From Antitrichia curtipendula (taxonomy: Eukaryota; Streptophyta; Bryopsida; Hypnales; Leucodontaceae), in assembly GCA_951230915.1 (NCBI GenBank), contig OX579635.1, positions 37,696,001 through 37,760,000 on the forward strand: 64,000 bases of DNA. The letters run 5' to 3'. Below the pieces are notes generated by a model that did not search any database, had not been told where the DNA came from, and worked only from the letters and a program-made list of their open reading frames with translations. The number at the start of each line of letters is the position of its first letter. Positions within the stretch are counted from its first letter, which is position 1. This document shows, piece after piece, positions 36,581 through 49,139 of the stretch. The position numbers and the translations under genes are program-made.

Positions 36581-38884
36581 TCACTGCCCGCGCTTCAGGA
36601 CAACCTTGAGCTTGAGTTCACCCTCCAAAAGCTCTTCAAGAAAATCAATGGGAACCTCAAGCACAATCTGTTGGATCTGAGGTACTCGCACGTTAACCTT
36701 CCTCTTCCCTTGAACAAAATTCTGAGGAGTCTTGTAGTGTAGCTGGAAGTTGATCGGTGTTGTACAAAATATGAAGAGGGGATGTTTTTCCATCAACCTA
36801 GGAGGAGGATCACACTTACTCTTGACCAAGTCCCAAGCTGCCTGAGTGAGCCGTTTTCTATCTTTCAACTCTTTTACAATTTTTGACAAACCCTCTTCAT
36901 TAATGCTGTGTGTAGTTGAAGATGTCATCTGGAATAATAGATATGGGCTTATGATAGAATCTATGACTACCTGGTTCGACACCCTAGGTACGCAATACAG
37001 AGAAAGGTCATCCATAACTACCAAAGAAGCATCCTCATTAGTTTTGAATGTATAGAACTTTCCCTCAGAAAGCTTTAATTGAAATACCTCTAAGGTATCA
37101 AAGCACCGACAATTAAATATGCCCCCAGAAGAAATCATCATGTGGAAGAGTGTTTCGAACCAGTACCCTCTAAGGGCGGCTACCTCAACCTCCCCGGTGT
37201 TGCTCAAAATGAAGGATAGTACTACCTTTAAAATATTTTCAAGGCGCATCTTTAGGAAAAACTGATTTGCAATCCAACCGGATGCAAGGCAGACCATCTT
37301 TCGCTAGAAACGCCTCAAACACCTCTTTTCAAGACTACAACCAGACATTGATGCTCGCACATTCTTCTCATCAATGTGCTAGTGAAACAACAAATCGCTC
37401 CCAGGTGAAAAAGTGTCTTGTTGAAGGCCTGCTATCATATGCTAAAGGTCACTTACATCCGTATTTGCAATTGTTGTAAGAGCATCCTCCTTCCAAGCTG
37501 ACAAACTTCTCCCATCGCTTGCTTCTTTGAGGACCACTCTCGCCACACCACCTGCTACGAAGTACCAGTCTTCTACGGATTCCACGGTGACTGTGGCAAA
37601 CGCAAAAATAAACGACTTACAACTACAAATTTCTATAAGGCCAAAAAGAGGAGTGTGGAGGTACAAATAATTCTACGGGTTTTTTTTAGGCATGTATAGT
37701 TCTTTCGAAGGACTTGTGAAAATTTGGGTTGCCAATGGTGGATTCACAAATGTTGGTGGGCCGCCATCAACAACGTAAACAACATTCTCACTCTATGGTG
37801 AAAAGTGTATGCCATAAGAGAATCCAATGCCTGAGCACCGTTCTTCAAATCCAACTTGAAAAATTTGGACGTTTGAGCTCTCATTTTTTAATTCGGTCTC
37901 CTTTCGAAGAAGACAACAATACCATGTATCAGCTTCAAGGCTACCACGTACGCATAGAGATGCAACTTACCAATCCCGGGTGTCCCGATATAGACGACAT
38001 TCCTGAGTTTTTTGTTCAACTTAAAGTATTCATGTTTTGCCTCTAAGAGGTCAAAGAAACAGGGTCTCATGTATAATTCATTTGAAAAATTCTCACCGTC
38101 CCCAAGTCAATCGATCCCCTCCGGAAGCTTAAATACTGAGTCTAATTTGGCGCTTTTTATATTCTCCTGCACAATTGAGTCACATAAACAGCTCACAAAT
38201 CGTGACAAAGGGTGGTCACCTAGGAGGTCATTTCCATATTCTAGACCTGCAACAATGGTGACACTGAAATTAAAGATCGAGATACTGCAATCATGCACAA
38301 ACATTGACTACATATTTGGCAGCTTTTAAATACAGTAGTGCAACAAGCTCAACGAAATATCACCTCAAAAACAACGAACCCTTCATGTGGAAACATACTT
38401 GCAAGATACTACTCAAATTTAAAGATCAAGGTGTGAAATCCTAATTATCAAGATGCTACAGACCATTAACAAAATCCTAAAGTAGACCAAAAAATAACAG
38501 TTGCCCATAAATCATTAGAAAAAGACTCCAAGTTGCAAGCCCAAAATCCAAGGTAACCCTAAGCACACTATCCATGATACCTTACTAAAACAGTGCATTG
38601 CAGCAAACTCAACAGAATATCAATTCAAAAACAGCAAACCCTTCAAGTGGAAACATACATGTAGGACGTTGGGGCTCTTCAAATGTCTTAACAAGTTGTA
38701 TCACGACACCCAATCAGCTAGGAAGAACTTCGCACAAATCATCCTTGCTAGCACCTTCAATTGCAAGTAGATTTATAAAGCCCGAGGCCACCAACTTGTT
38801 GATATCATCATCTTCAATATCCAAATCTGGACATCTAGTCATCAAGAGTCCCCGAAGACGATCGCATTTCTCCACCTCGCTCAT
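36581..38884 (-). pseudogene. RHS/Crinkler-type P-loop NTPase gene, decayed
   Basis: Read from a likely start at 38884 (MSEVEKC). The first exon is a helical SAM-like segment ending near a donor at 38659. The body is about 38330-37680, then 37675-37450, and an open 238-codon last part at 37297-36581. Recognisable in order: LEAKHEYFKLNKKL before a Walker A-like GTPGIGK (37989-37969), a Walker B-like YVVDG, then QIFTSPSKELYMP, DWYFVAGGVARVVL and LRGYWFETLFH. This is the layout of kinetoplastid RHS and Crinkler-family proteins, also known from some plants. Stops at 38716, 38109, 37890 and 37675 (minus-strand first bases) and a frame change near 37780 break it. Walker A has Leu where Ser/Thr is normal (GKL). 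The family call is fairly confident; the gene is very likely non-functional. Confidence 0.7.
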
Positions 38885-38889
38885 CACAA

Positions 38890-40640
38890 AAAAATTGCAA
38901 AGAAAAGAATAAGAGAAGTTTTTAAACACAAGATTCGCTACAAGACCAAGGCCTGGAGAAGAAAAAAGAGACGGAAATACATTAAAAACACCAACATAAA
39001 CTGCAGTGAATAGTAACAAGCACCACAAGAAAGCCACGACGTAGCGCAAGGAGATTTAGTGTGCAAAAGTGAAAGATGTAGGGGCCCAAGTTTGAATCCT
39101 TTCTAAATTGAATCTCACTTTGATAATCCTTTCTAAATTCTTGTGCATTTTACTATATCATGCTATAACAATTTTCTTCAAAATGTCCTAGCCTCTAGTT
39201 TTTGAAGAACAAATAAATTCAAACTCACCTCTTTTTTTCATTACTGCTTCAATGAAAGTCATTCTAATTTGTAGAGATATTTTATCAAGTTCTTATCCTA
39301 TCTATTGGTTGGATTTAGTGTTATTTAAATATACAATACTTTATATTATAGTGGCACATTTTATAATGCATCTTTGCAAACCTATCAAATTTGGAGATGG
39401 ATGATGGCGTTTAGGGGTTAACCTCTAACTGCATAGGCATCCATTTTTTGCTTCAAAATAGAGGGCTTTTTTTTTACTTTTATCCCTGGAAAACACAAAA
39501 TTCACCCTACCGGTCCCACTTCAAATGGAGGATTTAGTGTCCTGTGAAATGTAAAACTTACCTCTTATTTTGTACTACGTAAAATTTATATTTCTTCACC
39601 TTCCATTGCTAATTTTGGGGGCCTCTAATTTGGAATAGGAATTCAAAATTTGCAAATTTTATCATAGATGGTAAATAAGATGTTTTAGTGTTTTTTTCTC
39701 AAGTGTAAATTGTACGACAATAAACAAGGGGTCAATGTTTCCTAGCCATAGTTTATAGGAGTAGTTTTTTTGTATTTTTGTATTTTTTTTTACATGTGGA
39801 GATTAAGTGCAAGATGAAGATGCATGTATTTTTGCTATTTGCAGCTATATTGATTCATTTGGGTTTCATAATTCACTACAATAAGAAAGATTTGGCAAAT
39901 CCTTGGGCTTGGTTTAAACAGATTTAGTAAAATGTTACCCCCCAAACTGAATATTCCATCACACCCTTGTAGTTGATGTTTGGGCTATGTTGGTAATACA
40001 TAGCCAATATAATTTATGATGTTAGAGATTTATATTATAAGATGGGGAACGTAATTGTATAAATTAGGTAAGTCACCAATTGGGATTCAATTCAATCAAA
40101 ATCTAAGAGAGCACATTATTATAGAATGTGAATCAATGATCAGTCAACATTTCATTTTTGGGACATTCCATCAATAAACTATAGCTTGGACTATCCAAAA
40201 TCGGTGTTCTATGATGAATATAGTCTAATACACTGAAAATGCACTCAAGCAACTTTTATAAAAAAATTGATGAAGAATTATTTTTTTTCCATTCTACAGT
40301 CGTAAGTGAAGTCATTCAAACAAACGTTTAGTATCCACATCAATGCTACATAGTAATCTAAATTCACTCCCAAGGATTCCAAGAGGGATTATCTCAATCT
40401 CCAAAGCAAAACGGTTTAGGCTCGTTAACAATGTTACAAGCCAACAAATGCAATTAAATAGGGATTGTCACACCTTTTTTCAAGAATGAAATTTCCATGA
40501 AGAATGTGAAAGTATGGAATGAAAAAAAGAGCCAATAGGAGCCCTTTACTATTGAAGAAGGTGTCACTCCCAGCCTTTTCACCATATGAAGAATGAGAAT
40601 AGACTCACATGGCTTGTTAATCTTCTCTATGGCCTCTCAA
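38890..40640. other. No recognised gene
   Basis: AT-rich, short ORFs only. CACTACAATAAGAAA at 39874-39888 resembles a CACTA terminus, but no matching end was seen nearby. Confidence 0.5.
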
Positions 40641-40659
40641 TTTGCATGCTTGTTCTTCA

Positions 40660-40765
40660 CCTCCAGAGGAGAAGAAAAACTTCTCAATCTTCAAAGAATG
40701 GGCCCTCCACAATTCAAGAAAGAGAGTGCTACATCTTCATTTTTTAATTTGAAGATTGAGAATGG
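40660..40765. repeat. Duplicated segment, copy 1
   Basis: AGAAGAAAAACTTCTCAATC and AGAATGGGCCCT, with CAATTCAA and GAAGATTGAGAATGG, recur in the same order and orientation at 41395-41520. Confidence 0.6.
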
Positions 40766-41394
40766 GAAGTATGTTTGTTTTTTCCATTTTTTATGAAGTG
40801 CCAAAGTGGCGATATAAAATGTAATAGTGGTGCTCCAAGTTTCAACATTTATCCACATATTGGATAGAAAATATAACATTAGCACATATCACATGTCCAT
40901 AATTCTATTTTCATCCATAATCTGCCAATTTCATCCAAGATTTTTTTATTTTAAATTTGAAGTTTTTTGGTGAAAAACTTCAAGATTTGTTGCTAATTTT
41001 TAGCCAAATTATTTTTTTCTGGTGCAATCTGGCACCAAAAAGCCCCCCCCCAAAACCTGATGGGGAGAATAAGGTGTGACTTCTCTTTTCACTGTGTGAA
41101 AGATGAGAATGGACATGGTTTTCCTATCTTCACACCCATTCTTTACAAAACATTGTTAAGGGGGGGGATCCTTCTCTTTTAGAGATGCCTGGAATGTCAT
41201 AGGAGAGGATTAAGTTATAATCCCCTCCATATTAATTGGCTCTGAAGAGTTGGGCTGGGTGTTTGCATTGTGATTGGTTGAACTGCAACGCCCATCCAGA
41301 TATCAATACAGGTTGTGTTGTTACTCAAATTTACCAATGCTAGTGGGTCCAACTTTGGAGGGAGCAAAAAGCCCCCCCCAGCAAAGGTTAATAA

Positions 41395-41520
41395 TGTTAT
41401 GCACTTCCAGAAGAAAAGAAAAAGAACTTCTCAACCTTTAGAGAATGGGCCCTTCGTAATTCAAGGAGAGTCAGAGTGCCACGTCCTTATTCTTTGAGGA
41501 TTGAGAAGAATGGTGGAGAA
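41395..41520. repeat. Duplicated segment, copy 2
   Basis: Diverged direct copy of 40660-40765 (AAGAACTTCTCAACC, AGAATGGGCCCT, AATTCAAGGAGAG, GAGGATTGAGAAGAATGG). Both lie about 350 bases from a run of C (41041, 41370), so the repeat unit may be several hundred bases long. Confidence 0.6.
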
Positions 41521-41571
41521 GAACGTATGACAACCCCTATTGTAACTCATTGTAAACCTTAAACCCTATAT

Positions 41572-42014
41572 CCTAAACCCGACCCTACAAAGACGAGGAC
41601 GACTACGACTACGACTTCATCCTTTGGCTCCAAGAAGGTAATTCGGACTTCTTTGTAGTCTGTATCCGTCATTGTTGAGAGCTTGTATTAACCCAAATCT
41701 TGGTATTCATGTTGGTTGCAGATGCTATTCCCGAGGAGGTAGAGCCGGCCATTTTTGCGTTTCCGGAGGTTGGGATGTCATTCGTGCCCAAGCACGGTGA
41801 CGTCTTGTGTTTCCGCCCTGGTCAATACTTCCACTACATCGGGCGGTTGCACGAGACCAACCTCCTCGGGGTAGCACTCTTCCATAAATGCTCCGTCTAT
41901 CGGCAGTTGGGCCAACTCATTCTCCCGGATTCCATTGGATCTGTGGAGTATAAGCCCCAAAAGGGCAAGAAGAAGGTTGTAGAGACCCACGCAGGGTTCT
42001 TCAAGAAAAACTGA
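41572..42014 (+). pseudogene. Two-exon gene fragment, possible double-stranded beta-helix (dioxygenase-like) C-terminus
   Basis: Exon A (to 41637) reads EDDYDYDFILWLQE. A GT-AG intron (41638-41721) restores GAT across the junction, and exon B runs to TGA at 42012-42014. Exon B has FAFPEVGMSFVPKHGDVLCF, then GQYFHYIG and LLGVALFHKCSVYRQL, and a Lys-rich tail. The GDVLCF...FHYIG pattern resembles the last strands of 2-oxoglutarate/iron dioxygenase-like folds, but that is inference from pattern only. The frame is closed upstream by TAA next to a telomere-like tract, and no earlier exons were found. It is therefore listed as a fragment, although the splice junction and the 98-codon exon are intact. 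Confidence 0.45.
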
Positions 42015-42744
42015 AAAAGCAGTTGTACAAATATGTGTTTGCAAGAATCCACCTTGTCCATTTCACACTTCATGGTGAATTACTCATTTCATTAACAGCC
42101 TATTTTATCCATTGATTCTGCCCACATCACTTGCAATTCAAAATGTACTAACTCTTTTATTGGTTTCTTTTTTACCAGGAGTAGGAGTAGATTGGAGCAA
42201 TCTTGTGGCGGCGTCCAACTTTCAGTTCAGTTTACCTTAGAACCAAACGCGCTATGTCATACTTCGATTGATGTTCTTATTGTCTATTGACGTCTTTCTT
42301 ATACATTCAATAAACCCTATTATCTTTGAAGATTAACCTTGGAATCACCCACCCCAAAGCATTCCAAGCCGAAAAGAAATTAAGGAATTAAAGCATAGAT
42401 GGACATACAATGTACTTTACCGTAAATCCATTTTGATGTACATGCGGATGTTGTTTTCAATCAAGCCCTAAACCTTTGTTCAGGATCCTACACCTTGTTT
42501 TTCTAAGATTCGTCTCTCAATATCTGTTGCTACTCTTTCATCTCTCCAAAACTTCTTTCCCATTAATCCAAACCCTTCCAACTTAGCGCTTTAAGAAGTT
42601 CTTTAAGTCTTTTTTCTGGAGTGAATTTTTTCTGTAAGTTTTTTCTTTCACTGCGGGATTCGAATTTAACCCCTTACTGTGGTAGTAGCAGTTGAATGTG
42701 AAGTGTTTTTTTTTGCAAAATCAACACAATGAACCTCATATGTG

Positions 42745-43020
42745 CATCTGATATCTCAATATCCTGATATTTGTTTAATCCTTCCGAACACTCGATATCT
42801 CAGCAATCAAAATTTTGATATCTCAACATTCGATATCGAGATGTAGTCATATCGAGATATCGATGCAATCGATTTCTCAATAGTTTGATACCTCGCTATC
42901 TCAATATCTCGGTATCTCTTGTTACTCAATATCTTAATATTTCAAAAACTCTTGGTATTCTTTGGTCTCTCAATATCTATTATTGTTGATATTGCGATAT
43001 TGCGATATTTATGGAGTGTT
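42745..43020. repeat. Degenerate TCAATATCTCGATATC-type satellite
   Basis: Dense, irregular copies of CAATATCT, GATATCTC and TCGATATC over about 275 bases. GATATC and ATCGAT are palindromes, so both strands read alike. Confidence 0.75.
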
Positions 43021-43589
43021 GATATCAAGAGTGTATGCCATTTAAAGCTTATTTCCATCAATGTTGTAAGAAATAAATCCCTAAAGGATAATTGTGCATA
43101 AGAGGGTTTTTTAGGATTTTGAGTAGGTTCCATTTTGAATGTGATTTGTTGAAAATCTTGACATGTGACGTATGTGTTCCCTACAGTCCTCTACATGGCA
43201 CAACAAAGGTTTCAAAACACCCTAATCCAAAATGCAGTTTCTACACAAAAGACCCTAAACCCTGGATGCAACTAAATGGAGAGTTTAAATGCCCATCGTG
43301 AATCAAAAATTGCAAAACTGTTGTTCCCAGACCTTGCCAAAACCAAACTCTTTATAATACATTACATCATCGATATGTACAAACCCTAAACCCCAATATT
43401 AATAATGCGTGATATGATTGGGTTTAGTCATTACCAACTAATCATATTTTTAATGAGTTATATTTGTAGTCATCTAGATTGGGAGTATAATATGCCATAT
43501 TTTGTCAACATGGTGTATATGCTGACTACCTTGAGAGGTTTGACTTTCTCTTAAGCTGCCCGAGTAAAGAAAAAAAATCCTACGTAGCA

Positions 43590-43990
43590 TATGGCTCTAT
43601 GTAGTCATGTTTTGTGCTGACGTGGAATATGACTATAGTAAGTCATATTTTAGTTGACATGGCATATGACTTTGTAAAGTCATATTTTTGGTTGATGTGG
43701 TATATGACTTTTGAGAGTCATATTTTCTACTAATGTGATAAATGACTGTAGTAAGTTATATTTTTTATTGATGTGATAAATAATCCATGAGTCATATTCT
43801 CTATAGATGTTGAAAATGACTCTTATGAGTCATATTTTTTTGTTGGTGTAGAATATAATCCTTGTAATTCATATTCTCTAATGATATGAATTATGACTCC
43901 CATGAATCATATTTTTGCTGATATGATATATGACCTTTGTGAGTCATAATTTTTTATGTGAATTATAACTCTCATGAGTTGTATTTTTGG
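43590..43990. repeat. Tandem array with AGTCATATTTT, about 46-bp unit
   Basis: Nine or so degenerate units of AGTCATATTTTTxGTTGATGTGG, then ATATGACTxTxG. Its core is the reverse complement of the core of the 47330-47780 array. Similar words extend to about 43420 on the left. Confidence 0.75.
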
Positions 43991-44739
43991 CTAATGTGGC
44001 AATTTTCATAGAGTGTTACTAGTAATTTGAGGATTGAATGTAGTGATATTTTTAAGAATATAGAATCACATTTTTAGTATGACCATGAGCATTATATGAC
44101 TACAACCAATCATATTTTGGCCAAGACATATTGTGAAATATGTCTCAAGCAAATGATATTCCAGATTAGTGAGAGTAACATTTCTTAGATTTGTGTGTAG
44201 TTTGTAATTGGAGGGACTCAAGTTTATAGTAGCATTTGTTTTGACTTTTGAACTACAGTCACATTTCCATACATTCAAATGGACATGACGCATTGCAATC
44301 ATGCACCAATATGGTTTAGTAGCTAAATAAAAGACTCTATCAAATTAAAAACAAGTAAGTATGATTGATTTTTGAGATGCACAGGAGATAATCACATTGG
44401 AGATAGAAAATGCAAGAAAAATGTGACTCTTTTCAATGACATTTATTAGTTACTAACACAAAATATATCACAATGACATTCTATAAATGTATATTCCCAC
44501 ACACTTCAAAAACTTATATTCTTTACAGAGATGTGAAGATTTTGCTTCTTTAGTATTGCAAGTAGCCTTCAATAACTTCATTTCAGCTTCCAGTGCCTAT
44601 ATATATAATCAAGGAGGTAAATTTCAGTGAATGAATAATAATGATCAATCTTCAAAGATTTAAGGCAACACAAAATATGTAGTATAAGTTTAAGAATATA
44701 AAAAGGTCATAACCACTATATTTCTAGAATTTACAAATA

Positions 44740-45120
44740 AACAAGAAGAAAGAATAATAATAGTGATTAAAGGAACAAGAAGCAAAAGGTAGCAAGTGCT
44801 AAAAGGTAAGATGCAACAAGGAGTAAGAAGAAGAAAAAATTAAGATGTAACAAAAAGCAACAAGAAGCACAAATTAAGATCCAACAAAATGCAACAAATT
44901 ACAAGAAAAAGCAAGAAATAAGATGCAACAACAAACAAAAAGCAACACAAAGAAACAAGGAGCATAAACTAAAAAGCAACAAGGAACATGAACTAAGAGG
45001 CAACAAGAAGCATGAACTAATAACCAACAAGAAGCAAAATTAAGAAGGAAAAAGAAGAAAGAGAGAAAAGATAGCAAGAAACAAGAACTAAGAGGCAACA
45101 AAATCTAGGAGACAACAAAA
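44740..45120. repeat. Purine-rich array, AAGAAGCAACA units
   Basis: About 380 bases of degenerate AAGCAACAAGAAGCA(CAA)ACTAAGA units, almost without pyrimidine runs on the + strand. The Cys/Leu-rich minus-strand frame here is only the translated repeat. Confidence 0.8.
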
Positions 45121-45124
45121 AGTA

Positions 45125-47320
45125 AAGAAAAAGAAACAAAAATAGCCAAATGTTGTACTTCGAAAGGGAGGTACAAAAAACGGCAGCTAGGGTTTCAAAA
45201 CCCTAAATCAATGGCAGCTACATAAAAGTGGCGGCTAGGATTTCAAAATCCTAATCATGTGACTTGCCTTAGTCATGCGCATGACTTGGTCTAGTTATGT
45301 GACTTGACATAATCATGCAACTGATCAAATATGACCATTCTAAGCAACTAAGCTATTTTGATAATCAAATTTGATCCGAAGTGAATATATGTTGCACTAC
45401 AACTCCACAAAATGCTTGAAGAAAAATTACAAGGCCTTAAGCACCTACAATTATAGAAAAAAAATTGTGCAAAAAGTATGGGAGTGAAAGTATTTATAGA
45501 GGTATTCTTTAAAAGCATCTTTGAAACAAAACAAGGGATTATGCTTATATAGTCTAAGTATATTCTTGTAAGAACATCTAAACAACCATCTTTTAATTGC
45601 AATACAAGTGTGTGCATGCCTATAGTGAACCTCAATCTTCATATGAATAATTTTGTAACTTAGACTATAGGGCCTACAAAGACCCTCTAAAAATGTGGCT
45701 TATATGACATTGCTAAAAATCTTTCTAAAAAATAAACAAACTTCAATACATGACATGTGTCAGTGTTTTAAATATATTCATGAGATAAAACATGCATAAT
45801 CTTATACTTTATTGTTGGGCTTTAAGTCCTAACTAGGATACTTCAATATTCTTTGATTAGCATTCTAAACAGTGAACAATTTTTTTCTAATGATAAACCA
45901 TAAGTGGTTCACATTTTAATTAAAACTGACCAAAACTATAAAAATTAGAAATGTAAGGTGGTTTTGGATGGTTTTGGCCAATCTAAGCCCAAACCCTAGA
46001 CTTCCAAATCCAAGCTGAAAAATTCAAAAATTTTGATAGCTTAAGTTGTACAATACTACATGCCTATTCAAAAATAGTAAAATCTTTATAATGGAATATT
46101 TTTAGCAAAAATTATGGATGGATGAAGTTATATCATTTATTCGTTTTTGAAGACTTTATCTATCATTTTCTTCTAGCCTGTAAGTCTAGATTAACTTTCA
46201 TTTTCAAGATTGTAAATGTCACCTATATTTAAGGTTCCTTTCTAGCTTGAATTAGATGAATTTTGATATTTTTAATTCAAAATTAATACTTTTGATGATT
46301 CGATTTCATTATATTATATATTTTCCTTAATATTTATCCATTTAAAAAGGTGTGATATGTTCTTGAAAACCTTTAAAAACTACCCAAGTGATTTTTAATT
46401 CAAAGTTGGATTTTAATAAATTCTATGTTTCTGAATTTTGATTTTAATAAAGTCAGAACTCTATAAGGGGGTCAACTTAGTCTCTTAACTATGTCCAAAG
46501 CTTTAAGTAGCAATTTGGAACCTATACTTCTAATTCAAACATTTAGACTTTGAATACAAATGACATTCCTCACTTGGTTTTTTTCTGTGGGTACTCAAGT
46601 ATGGAATTTTTTCACTCTTTTTTTTCTCCCTAAATTAGATTTTTTCAAACTTCAAGTTTTTTTCTAATTCCTACAATTTTCAATCTATTTCACTAGTTTA
46701 AATGCATTAGATTTCACTTCGTATCAACCAATCTAACTAGCTCTTAATTTGTATCAACCACCACAATCAATCAACATAATTAGTCAATCTTCTAGTATAG
46801 GCTGTTTAGCCAATCTATTAGTGTATGAACTAAACGTGTGATTATGTCCTCATGACCTAATGTATTTGTTAAACAATATTCTTTCTTTGTGATTAAAGAA
46901 ATCAACAATCTCTATATTTAAACCAATACTTTGTAGGACTCTCTTTGTCACCAAATATATATTTCAACTTAAAAAACCCCGCCATAAGGAACCAAAATAC
47001 ATTTAATATGCATTTTGAAATCCTTTTCCTATCCTTTCCAACAAGACGGGCCATCTATTGTCTCATGTTGTTTACTGTTTCACTTTTCTCTATATCTTTT
47101 GTAAACCATGTAAAAATTATAAATTTTTAAATTAAACTATAAACACATGCCATCCCAAATTTTGGAACACAAGTTCTATAATAGGCGCAACATACAACAA
47201 CAACAACTTTTTAATAGGCATGAAATAAAGTTATGCCTACACCCTAAAGAATGGGATCTACAGCCAAAATACTAGAGGGCCATCTTAGATTGGCCCCCTT
47301 TTCGGCTTTTCCTTGCACTA
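45125..47320. other. No recognised gene
   Basis: AT-rich sequence between two inverted AATATGACT arrays. No ORF above 95 codons and no recognisable domain. Confidence 0.5.
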
Positions 47321-47329
47321 TCTAAAAAG

Positions 47330-47983
47330 TGAAAAAATGACTTTAAGAAAAATGTGACTAAAAAATATGATCCCCCCAAAATATGACTACGTGCTCTCTA
47401 AACATGTTCATTGTCAAAATTTTCTATGGACTGCCTCAAAAAGAAAATAAATGACTATTAAAAAATATGACTACAAAATATGACTCAAGAAAAAATATGA
47501 CTGGATGTTCTTCAAACATATTCTTTGCCTAAATTTTCTTTGGGCTACCGAAATAGAAAAAAATTGACTATAAAAAAAATGTGACTACTAAATATGACTG
47601 CACAATATGACTCAAGCAAAAATATGACTAGGTGTTCTTCAAACATGTTTCCCGCCCAATTTTTCTTGGGCTACTCAAAAACAAAATAATGTCACTACCA
47701 AAAAGATATGACTATAAAATATGACTGACGCAAAAAACATGACTACAAATATGACTAGACGTTCTTCAAATCTATTCCCTACCGTTCTCTATGAAGTACT
47801 TAGTTGTTCCCAATGGGCGTATACTATATGCCCGTGAAGTACAAAGCCAAAATATGACTAATAGTCATATTTGTAGTCATATTTTTTTTCAAGATGTTGG
47901 CCTCCAAAAATATGATTGCAAGCAGTTGCTAGTCATCCCAAGTTATATTTTTATAGCCATAAAATGCAAGTTTTGTTATAGTG
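47330..47983. repeat. Tandem array with AATATGACT (about 120-bp unit) and a CACTA-like terminus
   Basis: About four units, each with several AATATGACTA words followed by GTTCTTCAAACATGTT and TTTTCTTTGGGCTAC. The array is followed by TTTTGTTATAGTG at 47971-47983, the complement of CACTATAACAAAA, which resembles a CACTA-element end. With the inverted array at 43590-43990 this could be a 4.5-kb CACTA relative whose left terminus is lost. Confidence 0.7.
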
Positions 47984-48581
47984 CATGTTTTCCTTGCTGC
48001 CCTTTCATATTGGATTATGAAAAATATCCAATAGAATTTGCACTCTTGCCAAAGTTTATCTTCATGTATTAAAAAAAATGGATCACAAAATTTGCTATTT
48101 TAATGTATTTTGGGAAGTTGTTGCTCCTTGCTCTAAATCTGAAATTTCTTCACAAAAATGATATTTTTTAAGTTTGAGCCCATCTATCAAAACAAAGGTC
48201 ATCTACCCAGTAGAAAAAATCAAAGGCCTCTAGAGGGTCACTCCACAACCCTCCGAGGACTTCAAAATTTAGTTCTTTTTTTGCTTAGAAATTCTTTTTC
48301 CCCTACATCCACTCACCTTCCATCAAGCTGTCGAATGATTGTCCCCAGTTCAAAATCCAAGTACAAGTGTTTAATAATTAGGATTAATAATTCTAATTCA
48401 TCTTAAGATTCTTCATCTTAATTTTTAAATAAATTTGAATGCACCTTGCACATTAAATAAGTTGTAGAAAACAAGAAAATGTCCCAAATATTCAGTGACC
48501 ATCTACCATCAAATTTTCTTTTGATGGCAATGTGAAATCACTTACTTCATAGACATTTTGTAAGATTGAAGATGAGGAGAG

Positions 48582-49132
48582 AAGCGCTTTATACAAGTTG
48601 GGTAGTAGTGGTTAGCACAATCCATGTGGAGCTTAATAGGAGCTCAACCACTTATAGTTAAGTTAAAACAAGAATTAGGCTCAAAGTCAAATTTCAGACT
48701 TTATTTAGGCATAATAGAATAATTAAAATAAATAAATTTTGAACTAAAAAGAGTTGGGTAATTAAGTTAAATTTTATTTTCGAAAATTGGTTTGAGGTTT
48801 AGAACCTTCAACAAAATGTTATGGACAAAATTCAGAGAGGGTGTTTAAAAATGTCCCTTCCAATCCCCTCTCTGAAATTTGGCTATAACTTTCAATTTGA
48901 TTCTCCAAATACCAAATGGATTTTTGGAGAGGAAATTTAATTTGATTTTACACATTAACTTTATTCAAAATTGTTTGAAAAAAATTATTCTACTATGCCT
49001 AAATGAGGTCTGAAATTCAACTTTGAGCACAATTCTTATTTTAACTTAACTATGAGTGGTTGAGCTCCTATTAAGCCTAATTTACATATCCCACATGGAT
49101 TGTGTTAACTACTACTACCCAACTTATATAAA
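48582..49132. mobile_element. Fold-back (hairpin) element, second copy
   Basis: Inverted arms run from AGCGCTTTATACAAGTTGGG to CCCAACTTATATAAAGTGCT. Inner words (TTTAGGCATAATAGAAT, GTTATGGACAAAATTCAGAG and complements) match the 7998-8605 element. Both ends carry a recognisable CACAATCCATGTGG or complement. No ORF. Confidence 0.8.
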
Positions 49133-49139
49133 GTGCTTG

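Noticed and set aside
39874..39888. CACTACAATAAGAAA as the left end of a CACTA element reaching to 47983
   Set aside because: The two ends differ beyond the first five bases, and the subterminal arrays begin only at 43.4 kb.
44874..45101. Cys/Leu-rich 75-codon minus-strand ORF
   Set aside because: It is a translation of the purine-rich tandem array and has no start context or domain.
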